From assembly GCF_000253115.1 (NCBI RefSeq), contig NC_014145.1:806001-870000 (forward strand): a DNA stretch of 64,000 nt, read 5' to 3'. Numbering within the stretch: position 1 is the first letter of the stretch; every line of letters begins with the position of its first letter. Below, piece by piece: positions 52,365-60,668 of this stretch. A program made the translations under genes and the position numbers. Under the pieces are notes generated by a model, which searched no databases, had not been told where the DNA came from, and was given only the letters and a program-made list of their open reading frames with translations. The DNA is from Thiomonas arsenitoxydans (GTDB lineage: Bacteria > Pseudomonadota > Gammaproteobacteria > Burkholderiales > Burkholderiaceae_C).

Positions 52365-52856
52365 TCAGACCAGAGTGGAGGGCGGAGCCTGACCGGGAGG
52401 CGGCAGGCCGTGGTGGACGCGCGGAAGCGCGTCGTCAGAGAGTTGCGGCCAAGAGATGAGCTCGGTGACGGCCAAGGAGTGCTGTGACGCGAGAGCAAAC
52501 GTCGGCAGCACGACTTCGGTGTCGATCAATACGCTGGCCAGGCGGATCTGGGAAAGCCGGGATTGGGCGATGCCCGAGGCCAATTCCACATCGCTGGGCT
52601 CGGGGGTCTGCAGCGCAAAGCCCGACTGCTGCGCCGTATGCTGAGGGTGGCTGGCAAGGCAGGCCAGGCCGTCGGGGCTTGATTGCAAACTGAATTGCGG
52701 ACTGGCCTGCACTTGCGCCGCGGCCGTCAGCGCATGGATGTGCCAGCCGCTTTGCACCGGCTGGCCCAGATGCCCATGAATGAATGGCGCCAACCCAAGC
52801 AGCAGCACCAGCATGGAGAACCAGGCTGTGCGCAGAGTGGAGAGGGCTTTGGGCAT
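52365..52856 (-). CDS. Small exported or membrane protein heading the RND operon, unknown function
   Basis: The 163-residue protein starts at the ATG at 52856 and has one N-terminal hydrophobic helix (about 11-26: WFSMLVLLLGLAPFIHGHLG) that could be a signal peptide. HGH and WHIH place histidines just after it. The rest is Ser/Ala/Leu-rich with a His/Pro-rich end and no recognised domain. By position it resembles czcI-type small genes that precede metal RND operons and affect their regulation, but I see no clear sequence match. It is divergent from recG. Confidence 0.55.
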   Translation of the reverse strand: MPKALSTLRTAWFSMLVLLLGLAPFIHGHLGQPVQSGWHIHALTAAAQVQASPQFSLQSSPDGLACLASHPQHTAQQSGFALQTPEPSDVELASGIAQSRLSQIRLASVLIDTEVVLPTFALASQHSLAVTELISWPQLSDDALPRVHHGLPPPGQAPPSTLV

Positions 52857-53003
52857 GGGCAAAATAAGTGAATTTGTAACAACTATAACCAGACCCACAA
52901 AAACCCGTGCGAATGGGGGGATTATTGGGGGCTCGGCATCCAGCGGGTGCGCCATGTCGGGCTCAGGCGCAGACGACGATCCTGTCATTTTTAGAATGCC
53001 CCG

Positions 53004-55163
53004 ATGACCGCCGCGCGCAAGCCCTCTCAGCAAGACCCCATTGCCGATCCGTCGCAGCGGGCAAGCGCGCCTCGCAAAGACCCGGCGGGCAAGGCCAAAC
53101 CGGCACGGCCCACGCCGCTCGCCCGGCTGGGTCTGCACACCGACTGGGACATTGCGCTGCATCTGCCGCTGCGCTATGAAGATGAAACGCGGCTCACGCC
53201 GCTGGGCGCGCTGCGCGACGGTGAGCTTGTCACCACGGATGCTGTGGTGACCCAGGCGCAGGTGCAGGGCCGCGCGCCGCGTCGGCAGTTGCTGGTGCGG
53301 CTGCAAGACCCGGAAGCGGGCGACGCCGTCCTCACCCTGCGGTTGTTCCACTTCTACCCCAATCAGCTCAAAACCTTGCAGCCCGGGGTGCGGCTGCGGG
53401 TGCATGGGCAGGTGCGGCAGGGCTTGTTTGGTTGGGAGATGGTGCACCCGACCTGGAAGCTGGTGGACGCCAATGCGCCCCTGCCGAACACGCTCACGCC
53501 GGTCTATCCCACCACGGCCGGCGTGCCGCAGAGCTATTTGCGCAAGGCCGTGGCTGGGGCGCTCGAGCGGCTGGTCTGGCGCGACACCGTGCCGCAGGAG
53601 GAACTGACGCGCCATCATCTGCCCGATCTGCCCTCGAGCCTGCGCACCCTGCATGCTCCGCCGGCCGCGGCCTTGCCCGCGCTGGAAGCGGGCGCGCATC
53701 CGGCGCAGCGGCGCTTGAAGTTCGACGAATTGCTGGCGCAGCAACTGGCCCAGCAGCAGGCCCGCGCACAGCGACAACGGTGGAAGGCGCCGACGCTGCC
53801 CGCCGCGCCCGGGGCGCATAGCCTCCCGGCGCAGTTGCGGGCGGCCATCCCCTTCACCCTCACGGCGGCTCAGGAGCGCTGCGTGGCCGAAATCGCCGCC
53901 GACCTCGCGCAGACCGCGCCGATGCACCGGCTGCTGCAGGGCGACGTGGGCAGCGGCAAGACAGTCGTGGCCGCGCTGGCGGCGGCGCAGGCCGTGGCGT
54001 CCGGCTGGCAGTGCGCGCTGATGGCGCCCACCGAAATTCTCGCGGCGCAACATGCGCGCAAGCTCGCCGATTGGCTGGAGCCGCTAGGCGTGGGCGTTGC
54101 CTGGCTTTCGGGCAGCCAGACGAAAAAAGAACGCGAGGCGGCGCTGCAGCGCGTGGCCAGCGGGCAGGCGCAGCTCGTGCTGGGCACCCACGCCGTCATT
54201 CAGGCGCAGGTGCGTTTTGCCCGCCTGGGGCTGGCGATCGTGGACGAGCAGCATCGCTTCGGCGTGGCGCAGCGCCTGGCCCTGCGCGACAGCCTGCGCG
54301 CGGGCACGCAGGGCAGCGGCCTGCAGCCGCATCTGCTGATGATGAGCGCCACGCCCATTCCGCGCACCCTGGCCATGGCGCTGTTCGGCGATCTGGACGT
54401 GTCCACCATCGATGTTCTGCCGCCGGGCAGAACGCCGGTGCGCACCAGCGTTGTCAGCACGGATCGGCGCGACGAACTCATCGCCCGGGTCGGCGCGTTG
54501 ACCGCGCAGGGGCGGCAGGCCTATTGGGTTTGCCCGCTCGTTGAGGAAAGCGAGACGCTCGATTTGCAAAACGCCGTGGCTACCCACGCCGAACTCAGTG
54601 CCGCGCTGGCGACGAGGTCCGGTCAGGGGGCGGTGCAAGTCGGCCTGCTGCACGGGCGCATGAAGGCGCAGGAAAAGCGCGCCACCATGCAGGCGTTCAG
54701 CGCGGGCGAAATCGGCCTGCTCGTCGCCACCACCGTCATCGAGGTGGGGGTGGACGTGCCCAACGCCAGCCTGATGGTGATCGAACATGCCGAGCGCTTC
54801 GGGCTGTCGCAGTTGCACCAGCTGCGCGGGCGGGTGGGGCGGGGTGCGGCGCAGTCGGATTGCGTGCTGCTGTTCACCTCGCCGCTGTCGCCTACGGCGC
54901 GCGAGCGCTTGGGGGCGATGCGCGAACTCACCGACGGCTTCGCCCTGGCGCAGAAAGACCTGGAACTGCGCGGGCCGGGCGAACTGCTGGGCCTGCGGCA
55001 GTCGGGCGTGCCCGGCCTGCGCTACGCCGATCTGGCGCAAGACATCGATCTGCTCGAAGCCGCCCGCGACACCGCGCAACGTCTGCTGGTCGCCGCGCCC
55101 GAAGCCGCCCGGCAACACGCCGCGCGCTGGCTGGGCGAAGGGTTCGACTGGTTGAGCGCCTGA
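53004..55163 (+). CDS. recG: ATP-dependent DNA helicase RecG
   Basis: The 719-residue protein has an N-terminal wedge/OB domain (about 60-210) and two RecA-like helicase domains with Walker A GDVGSGKT, motif Ia MAPTEILAAQH, motif II DEQHRFGV, motif III MSATPIPRT, and motifs V-VI TTVIEVGVDVPNA and HQLRGRVGR. RecG remodels stalled replication forks and Holliday junctions. It carries an N-terminal extension of about 35 basic and Pro-rich residues not usual in the family; a later start is possible but no better one is evident. oxyR follows 55 bp downstream, the usual Burkholderiales arrangement. Confidence 0.96.
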   Translation: MTAARKPSQQDPIADPSQRASAPRKDPAGKAKPARPTPLARLGLHTDWDIALHLPLRYEDETRLTPLGALRDGELVTTDAVVTQAQVQGRAPRRQLLVRLQDPEAGDAVLTLRLFHFYPNQLKTLQPGVRLRVHGQVRQGLFGWEMVHPTWKLVDANAPLPNTLTPVYPTTAGVPQSYLRKAVAGALERLVWRDTVPQEELTRHHLPDLPSSLRTLHAPPAAALPALEAGAHPAQRRLKFDELLAQQLAQQQARAQRQRWKAPTLPAAPGAHSLPAQLRAAIPFTLTAAQERCVAEIAADLAQTAPMHRLLQGDVGSGKTVVAALAAAQAVASGWQCALMAPTEILAAQHARKLADWLEPLGVGVAWLSGSQTKKEREAALQRVASGQAQLVLGTHAVIQAQVRFARLGLAIVDEQHRFGVAQRLALRDSLRAGTQGSGLQPHLLMMSATPIPRTLAMALFGDLDVSTIDVLPPGRTPVRTSVVSTDRRDELIARVGALTAQGRQAYWVCPLVEESETLDLQNAVATHAELSAALATRSGQGAVQVGLLHGRMKAQEKRATMQAFSAGEIGLLVATTVIEVGVDVPNASLMVIEHAERFGLSQLHQLRGRVGRGAAQSDCVLLFTSPLSPTARERLGAMRELTDGFALAQKDLELRGPGELLGLRQSGVPGLRYADLAQDIDLLEAARDTAQRLLVAAPEAARQHAARWLGEGFDWLSA

Positions 55164-55218
55164 GGTTCAATTGCATTGATTAACACAATCTGGCGGCGTT
55201 TCTGTTTTAATTCTTTCT

Positions 55219-56166
55219 ATGACTCTGACAGAATTACGCTATGTCGTCGCCGTCGCTCGCGAGCGGCATTTTGGCCGGGCTGCCGAGGCCTGTTTCGTCA
55301 GCCAGCCCACTCTGTCGGTCGCCATCAAAAAGCTCGAGGAAGAACTTGATGTGCGTCTGTTCGAGCGCGGCGGCAATGAGGTGAGCATCACGCCCATCGG
55401 CGCGGAAATCGTCGAGCAGGCGCAGCGCGTCATCGAGCAGGCGGCGGCGATCAAAGAGATCGCCAAGCGCGGCAAAGATCCGCTGGCCGGGCCGCTGCGG
55501 CTGGGGGTGATCTACACCATTGCGCCCTATCTGCTGCCCGAGCTGGTGCGCAACGTCATCAAGCGCAGCCCGCAGATGCCGCTGATGCTGCAGGAAAACT
55601 TCACCACCCGCCTGCTGGAAATGTTGCGCACCGGCGAGCTTGACGCGGCCATTCTGGCCGAGCCGTTCCCCGATCAGGGGCTGGCGGTTACGCCGCTGTA
55701 TGACGAGCCCTTCCTCGTGGCCGTGCCGCGCACCCATGCGATGGCGACCTGCAAGGAGCTGAGCGCCGAGGCGATCAAGGACGAGACCATGCTGCTGCTC
55801 GGCACCGGCCACTGCTTTCGCGACCATGTGCTCGAAGTCTGCCCGGAATTTGCGCGGTTTTCGCCCAGCTCGGAAGGCATCCGCAAGAGTTTCGAGGGCT
55901 CGTCGCTGGAGACCATCAAGCAGATGGTGGCCTCGGGCATGGGCATTACCGTGGTGCCCAAGCTGTCGGTGCCGCGGCAGGACGTGCCGCATGCGGCCGA
56001 TCCGAGCACCGATCACGTTTGTTATGTGCCGTTTTCCGATCCGCCGCCCACGCGCCGCGTGGTGCTGGTGTGGCGCAAGAGCTTCACCCGGCATGAAGCC
56101 ATTGCCGCGCTGCGGCAGGCCGTCATGGCCTGCGATCTGCAGGGCGTCACTTTGCTGATGCCCTGA
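55219..56166 (+). CDS. oxyR: Hydrogen peroxide-responsive LysR-type regulator OxyR
   Basis: The 315-residue protein has an N-terminal LysR winged helix (TLTELRYVVAVARERHFGRAA, then FVSQPTLSVAIKKLEEEL) and a substrate-type sensor domain. The two peroxide-sensing cysteines fall at residues 199 (GTGHCFRD) and 208 (LEVCPEF), exactly the E. coli OxyR positions, so redox switching should be preserved. It activates catalase, peroxiredoxin and similar genes, none of which are in this window. It is 55 bp downstream of recG. Confidence 0.96.
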   Translation: MTLTELRYVVAVARERHFGRAAEACFVSQPTLSVAIKKLEEELDVRLFERGGNEVSITPIGAEIVEQAQRVIEQAAAIKEIAKRGKDPLAGPLRLGVIYTIAPYLLPELVRNVIKRSPQMPLMLQENFTTRLLEMLRTGELDAAILAEPFPDQGLAVTPLYDEPFLVAVPRTHAMATCKELSAEAIKDETMLLLGTGHCFRDHVLEVCPEFARFSPSSEGIRKSFEGSSLETIKQMVASGMGITVVPKLSVPRQDVPHAADPSTDHVCYVPFSDPPPTRRVVLVWRKSFTRHEAIAALRQAVMACDLQGVTLLMP

Positions 56167-56178
56167 AGGAGCAACGAC

Positions 56179-57474
56179 TCAGGCCTGCGTGTGTACGTCG
56201 TGGGTGACGAAGCCCTGCTCGGCGCTGGGCAGAGCGAACCAGTCCGGGTGGTCGAGGGTGCGGTGCATGTCGTCGAGGCCGCTTTGCCAGTGCGAGCGCA
56301 TTTCGGCGCGGCCGAAGGCGTAGTCCTTGCCCTGACCGTCGAAGGCTTTGTCGCGGTAGATCAGGTGGATGACGTTGTAGCGTTTGTCCTGCGCCATTTC
56401 CTGCACCTGTTCGCACAACGCGTCGCGTTTGTCGAGCGGAATGCGCTGCAGCAAATCGCGCAGAATGCGACGCTGCTGCTGCGCCCGCTGCAGGGTGGAG
56501 GTGATGATGCGCGTACGGCTGGAAAACTGGATGTCTTTCTGCCGCTCGGCCACGTCGAGCAGGGTTTTGGGCACCTCGCCCGCCGCGCTCCATAGATCGA
56601 CCTGGAACACCAGGGTGTGGTGGCTGGGATGGCCGCCCAGCACCTGCGACAAGGGCGTGTTCGACACCAGCCCGCCGTCCCAGTAGAACTCGCCGTCGAT
56701 CTCCACCGCCGGAAAACCCGGCGGCAGCGCGCCCGAGGCCATGATGTGCTCGGGGCCGAGCCGCATCTCGGCGCTGTCGAACACCACTTGGTTGCCGTTG
56801 CGCACATTCACCGCGCCCACGCTGATGCGGGTTTCGCCGCTGTTGAGCCGGTCGAAATCGACCAGCCTTTCCAGCGTGTCGCGCAGCGGCGCGGTGTCGT
56901 AAAAGCTGGCCTTCGCCGGGTTGTTGCCGCCTAGCGGCCAGCGCGGCAGAAAAAAGCCCCGCTGACCTTCGAGTATGGCGCGAAGCCCCTGCATGACCGC
57001 AAGCTGGGGTTGCAGGGGCTCGGGAATCCAGGCCAGCGCGGCGTCGTGTTCCCAGGGCAGAGTGGGCAGCAGCGGCTGCTGCGTGACAGTTTCCCAGAAC
57101 GTGCGCAAAGCGGCAGCGCGTTGGCCCGGCGGGTTGCCCGCAATCAGCGCCGCGTTGATGGAGCCGATGGAAATACCGGCCACCCAGTGCGGATGCACGC
57201 CGCAGTCTTCCAGCGCCTCCACCACGCCGCATTGGTAGGCGCCCAGCGCCCCGCCGCCTTGAAGCACCAGGGCGATGCGGTCGTAATGCCGCACCTGCGC
57301 CAGCACGGCATCAGCGCGGCAGGACGGCATGAGATCCCCCCCGAAACGCTCGCCTTGCTCACGTCTCCCCCCAGGGGGCGAAGAAACTCTTGGGGCGGCC
57401 CGGCGAGTTTCTTCTTCAGGCGAGGAGGCAGTCTTTGTGCGCTGCGTGAGACGGGTCGTCGTGGCGGTCGTCAT
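56179..57474 (-). CDS. Cytoplasmic-type patatin-like phospholipase
   Basis: The 431-residue protein has a patatin domain with the oxyanion motif QGGGALGAYQ, nucleophile motif GISIG and catalytic Asp in YWDGGLVSNTPL, plus a C-terminal region (RAEMRSHW, DHPDWF) typical of patatin proteins paired with hydroxybutyrate dehydrogenase. No signal peptide is seen. The ATG at 57474 has an AGAGG Shine-Dalgarno, but residues about 15-45 are encoded by a G/C-rich repeat. An ATG at 57330 after a G-run gives a family-like N-terminus and may be the original start. It follows bdhA by 12 bp, suggesting a shared role in lipid or polyhydroxybutyrate metabolism. Confidence 0.85.
   Translation of the reverse strand: MTTATTTRLTQRTKTASSPEEETRRAAPRVSSPPGGRREQGERFGGDLMPSCRADAVLAQVRHYDRIALVLQGGGALGAYQCGVVEALEDCGVHPHWVAGISIGSINAALIAGNPPGQRAAALRTFWETVTQQPLLPTLPWEHDAALAWIPEPLQPQLAVMQGLRAILEGQRGFFLPRWPLGGNNPAKASFYDTAPLRDTLERLVDFDRLNSGETRISVGAVNVRNGNQVVFDSAEMRLGPEHIMASGALPPGFPAVEIDGEFYWDGGLVSNTPLSQVLGGHPSHHTLVFQVDLWSAAGEVPKTLLDVAERQKDIQFSSRTRIITSTLQRAQQQRRILRDLLQRIPLDKRDALCEQVQEMAQDKRYNVIHLIYRDKAFDGQGKDYAFGRAEMRSHWQSGLDDMHRTLDHPDWFALPSAEQGFVTHDVHTQA
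57340..57425. repeat. G/C-rich Burkholderiales-type intergenic repeat inside the patatin N-terminus
   Basis: The stretch contains TCTCCCCCCAGGGGGCGA, a CCCCC/GGGGG hairpin, then AAGAAACTC and GGCGAGTTTCTT arms around CTTGGGGCGGCCC. Elements of this look are common between genes in Comamonadaceae and relatives. Here the element lies in frame within the 5' end of a coding region, or directly upstream if the later start is used. Confidence 0.45.
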
Positions 57475-57486
57475 GACTTGCGCCTC

Positions 57487-58278
57487 TTAGTTCATGCACC
57501 AGCCGTGGCTGGCGACGATGGACTGGCCGGTGAGTGCGGCCGTGGGGAAGGCGGCCAGGAACAGCGCGAGATTGGCGATATCGGCGGTGGTGGTGAACTC
57601 GCCATCCACGGTGTCTTTCAGCATCACGTTTTTAATCACCTCGTCCTCGCTGATGTGCAGTTCTTTGGCCTGCTCGGGAATCTGCTTTTCCACCAGCGGG
57701 GTACGCACAAAGCCCGGGCAGATGACGTGCGAGCGCACGCCCTTGGGCCCGCCTTCCTTGGCCAGCACTCGCGCCAGCCCCAGCAGGCCGTGCTTGGCGG
57801 TGACGTAGGCGCTCTTGAGCTTGCTGGCCTCGTGCGAATGCACCGAGCCCATATAAATCACCACGCCGCCTTTCTTGGCATACATGCCCGGCAGCACCGC
57901 CTTGGTGGTAAGAAAGGCGCCGTCGAGGTGGATGGCGAGCAGCTTTTTCCAATCGGCGAAGGCGAAGTCTTCGATGGGATTGACGATCTGGATGCCGGCG
58001 TTCGACACCAGAATGTCCACCGGGCCGAAGGCCTTGGCGACCGCCGCGCAGCCGGCGTTTACTTGCGCTTCGTCGGTCACGTTCATCGCCACGCCCATGG
58101 CTTTGCCGCCGGCCTTGTTGATGGCTTCGGCGGTGGCGTTGGCGGCGTCGAGGTTCAGGTCGGCGATGGCGACTTTCGCGCCGGCCTTGGCATAGGTTTC
58201 GGCAATCTCTTTGCCGATGCCGCTGGCGGCTCCGGTGATGATGGCGGTTTTGTCCTTGAGGCTGAGTTGCATGGTCAT
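57487..58278 (-). CDS. bdhA: 3-hydroxybutyrate dehydrogenase
   Basis: The 263-residue short-chain dehydrogenase has the NAD-binding [10 protein letters not shown] (about residues 14-23), NAG at about 91, catalytic Ser in GSVHSHEA and the YxxxK pair in AYVTAKHG. The C-terminus ASHGWCMN is typical of D-3-hydroxybutyrate dehydrogenases. It interconverts 3-hydroxybutyrate and acetoacetate in polyhydroxybutyrate turnover. AGGAG lies ahead of the ATG at 58278. An in-frame upstream ATG at 58347 is rejected because it adds unrelated residues. The patatin gene follows 12 bp downstream. Confidence 0.93.
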   Translation of the reverse strand: MTMQLSLKDKTAIITGAASGIGKEIAETYAKAGAKVAIADLNLDAANATAEAINKAGGKAMGVAMNVTDEAQVNAGCAAVAKAFGPVDILVSNAGIQIVNPIEDFAFADWKKLLAIHLDGAFLTTKAVLPGMYAKKGGVVIYMGSVHSHEASKLKSAYVTAKHGLLGLARVLAKEGGPKGVRSHVICPGFVRTPLVEKQIPEQAKELHISEDEVIKNVMLKDTVDGEFTTTADIANLALFLAAFPTAALTGQSIVASHGWCMN

Positions 58279-58428
58279 GGGAGTCTCCTGAGTGGAAAGT
58301 AGGTAGGCAAGCGGTTCAGCGAGCCGATTGAAACGCAATTGCTGCAACGCGGCAAGCGCGGCGGCGTCTTGTTTAAAGACTCGGTGATGGGCCTTAACCT
58401 GGACTGAAGCCCGCCAAGCGACGTTTTT

Positions 58429-59799
58429 TCAGCGTGTGAGCGTGTGCCCTGCGGTCGCAAAAATTACCCGCACCCGCAGCCCGCCCAGTGGCGAGGTGTC
58501 GAGTTCGATGCGGGCGTCGCAGCGTTCGGCCACGCTGCGCACGATGGCCAGACCCAGGCCGCTGCCGCCGGGCGGGGCGTTTTCGCGGCGATAGAAGCGG
58601 TCGAACACGCGATCGCGGTCTTCGGGCGGAATGCCGGGGCCGGAGTCGTCCACTTCGAGCACGGCCATGCGTCGGGGTGCCGCTGTGCCGTCGGTCGCTT
58701 GCGCGGCGGGTGGCGCGGGCTGCATTTCGCAGCGCACCCGCACGTCCACCCGGCCGCCTGAGGGGGTGTAGCGCAGGGCGTTGTCCACCAGGTTGCGCAC
58801 CAAAATGCGCAGGCCGCTGGCCGGGGCGAGCACGGTGCAGTTTTCGGCGTCTTCCATCCCGGCGTCCACGCCGCGGGTCTGGGCGAGTTCGGCGGTATCG
58901 GACAGGGCCAGGCGCGCGGTGTCGAGCAGGCTCACCGCGGTGAGCGCCTCTTCGGCGCCCGACTCGTTGCGCGCCAGCAGCAGCAGTTGTTCGACCAGAT
59001 GGCTGGCGCGGTCGATGCCGCTTTCCAGCCGGGCCAGCGCCACGCCGCGCTGGGCGTCGTCGTGCGCGCGGCCGAGCATTTGCACCTGCACCTTGAGCGC
59101 GGCCAGCGGCGAGCGCAGTTCATGCGCGGCGTCGGCGACGAACATGCGCTGGGTATCGAAGGCCTGGCGGGTGCGCGAGAACAGGCCGTTCATCGCGCGC
59201 ACCACGGGCTGCATTTCGCTGACCACGGGGTGCGGGTCGAGCGGGTCGAAGCTGGTGGCGGCGCGGTTCTCCAGTTCGCGCGACAGATCGCTCAGCGGTC
59301 GCAGCGAGCGTCGCACCACCCACGCAACGGCCAGCAGCAGCAGCGGCGCGATGACGGCCATCGGCCAAATGGAACGCAGCGCGAAGCCCAGCGCCAGCGC
59401 CTGCCGCGTGGCGGTGCTCTGGCCGACCTGAATGGTGCGCCCCCCGGCCTGCATGGAATAGACGCGCCACTGCTCGCCGCCAACCTGCACATTGGTGTAG
59501 CCCAGCACGGCCTGGCTGGGCAGCTCGCTGCGCGGGCGCGAGACGTAAATGCGTTTGCCATCGGGCGCCCAGACCTGAACGACATAGTCGACATCGTTGC
59601 CCGCGCTGACATTGGGGCCGAAACCGGGCAGGCCCATATCGCCGCTGGCGAGGCTGAGCGCGAGTTGCTGCAGGTGATAGTCGAACACCGCGTCGGCCTC
59701 GTTCATGGCGTTGCGGAACACGGCAACCGCCTGCACCAGCGCCGCCAGGGTGACGGCCACTGAGAGCAGCAGCAGCAGGCGGGCGCGCAGGGATTTCAA
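58429..59799 (-). CDS. Sensor histidine kinase (QseC/PmrB/TctE type)
   Basis: The 456-residue kinase has two transmembrane helices (about 6-28 and 150-172) around a periplasmic sensor of about 120 residues, HAMP (about 173-225), the phospho-accepting His in AHELRSPLAALK (about residue 226), and ATPase boxes NALRYTP, DDSGPGIP and GGSGLGLAIV. It phosphorylates the response regulator encoded just upstream, overlapping it by 4 bp. The signal is unknown; QseC and PmrB relatives sense quinones, metals or envelope stress. The gene ends the operon, 150 bp from divergent bdhA. Confidence 0.92.
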   Translation of the reverse strand: MKSLRARLLLLLSVAVTLAALVQAVAVFRNAMNEADAVFDYHLQQLALSLASGDMGLPGFGPNVSAGNDVDYVVQVWAPDGKRIYVSRPRSELPSQAVLGYTNVQVGGEQWRVYSMQAGGRTIQVGQSTATRQALALGFALRSIWPMAVIAPLLLLAVAWVVRRSLRPLSDLSRELENRAATSFDPLDPHPVVSEMQPVVRAMNGLFSRTRQAFDTQRMFVADAAHELRSPLAALKVQVQMLGRAHDDAQRGVALARLESGIDRASHLVEQLLLLARNESGAEEALTAVSLLDTARLALSDTAELAQTRGVDAGMEDAENCTVLAPASGLRILVRNLVDNALRYTPSGGRVDVRVRCEMQPAPPAAQATDGTAAPRRMAVLEVDDSGPGIPPEDRDRVFDRFYRRENAPPGGSGLGLAIVRSVAERCDARIELDTSPLGGLRVRVIFATAGHTLTR

Positions 59800-60572
59800 T
59801 CGCCGCCCCTATCGCCGCCGCCGTCGCCGCTATCTCCGCCATCGTCCACGCTATCGGCTTCTGGCGTGTGGCTGCCGTCACCGCCGCCATCACGGCTCGG
59901 GCTTGCAGGCGCGGGCTCCTTGGCGATCATGTAGCCCATGCCGCGGATGTTGCGGATGAGGTCGGGCCCCAGCTTTTTGCGCAGGCTGTGAACGTACACC
60001 TCCACCGCGTTGCTCGAAATTTCGTCCTTCCAGCTATAGAGCTTTTCTTCGAGCTGGGCGCGCGACAAAATCATGCCGGGGCGGGCGATCAGCGCTTCGA
60101 GCACGGCCCACTCGCGCTGCGACAGGGCGACTGGCTCGCCGTCGAGCAGGGCTTCGTGCGTGGCCGGGTTCAGGCTGATGCGGCCATAGCTGAACACCGG
60201 CTCGGCCCGCCCCGCCGCCCGGCGCAGCAGCGCGCGGATGCGGGCCGAGAGTTCGTCGAGGTCGTAGGGTTTGAGCACATAGTCGTCGGCTCCGGCGTCG
60301 AGCCCGGCGATGCGCGCCGAGACGGCGTCGCGCGCGGTGGCGATGAGCACCGGGGTGGTTTCGCGCCGGGTGCGCAGCGCCTTGAGCACGGCGATGCCGT
60401 CCATCTTGGGCAGGCCCAGATCGAGCAGCACCAGGTCGTACTGCTCGGTGCGCAGCGCCGAGTCGGCCACGGCGCCGTCGCGCACCCAGTCCACCGCGTA
60501 GCCCTCGCCGCGCAAGGCGTCGAGCACGCTTTCGCCGATCATCACATCATCTTCAACCAGGAGCAGGCGCAT
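59796..60572 (-). CDS. OmpR-family response regulator (QseB/PmrA/TctD type)
   Basis: The 258-residue protein has a receiver domain with the acidic pair ED, phospho-acceptor D51 in LVLLDLGLP and Lys in VLKPYDLDEL, then an OmpR winged-helix DNA-binding domain ending NIRGMGYMI. The last 35 residues are an unusual Asp/Gly-rich low-complexity tail (repeated GGD). The ATG at 60572 is chosen because it begins at RLLLVEDD. A candidate PmrA-like box lies 47 bp upstream in the region shared with the divergent MFS gene, so autoregulation is likely. Confidence 0.93.
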   Translation of the reverse strand: MRLLLVEDDVMIGESVLDALRGEGYAVDWVRDGAVADSALRTEQYDLVLLDLGLPKMDGIAVLKALRTRRETTPVLIATARDAVSARIAGLDAGADDYVLKPYDLDELSARIRALLRRAAGRAEPVFSYGRISLNPATHEALLDGEPVALSQREWAVLEALIARPGMILSRAQLEEKLYSWKDEISSNAVEVYVHSLRKKLGPDLIRNIRGMGYMIAKEPAPASPSRDGGGDGSHTPEADSVDDGGDSGDGGGDRGGD

Positions 60573-60618
60573 GGGGCGGGATTGCAAATGGATACAGACT
60601 GGACTTTAGCGGCGGTCG

Positions 60619-60635
60619 CTTAGACTGCGCTTAAC
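60619..60635. promoter_or_regulatory. Candidate PmrA/QseB-type direct-repeat box
   Basis: CTTAGA, five bases, CTTAAC matches the layout of PmrA-class binding sites (two CTTAA-like half-sites separated by 5 bp). A third related half-site (CTTTAG) lies at 60604-60609. It is midway between the divergent response regulator and MFS transporter starts, so one site could control both. The match is to an approximate consensus. Confidence 0.4.
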
Positions 60636-60668
60636 GCCCGGCACAGTGCCACTCACCACAAATTCCGC

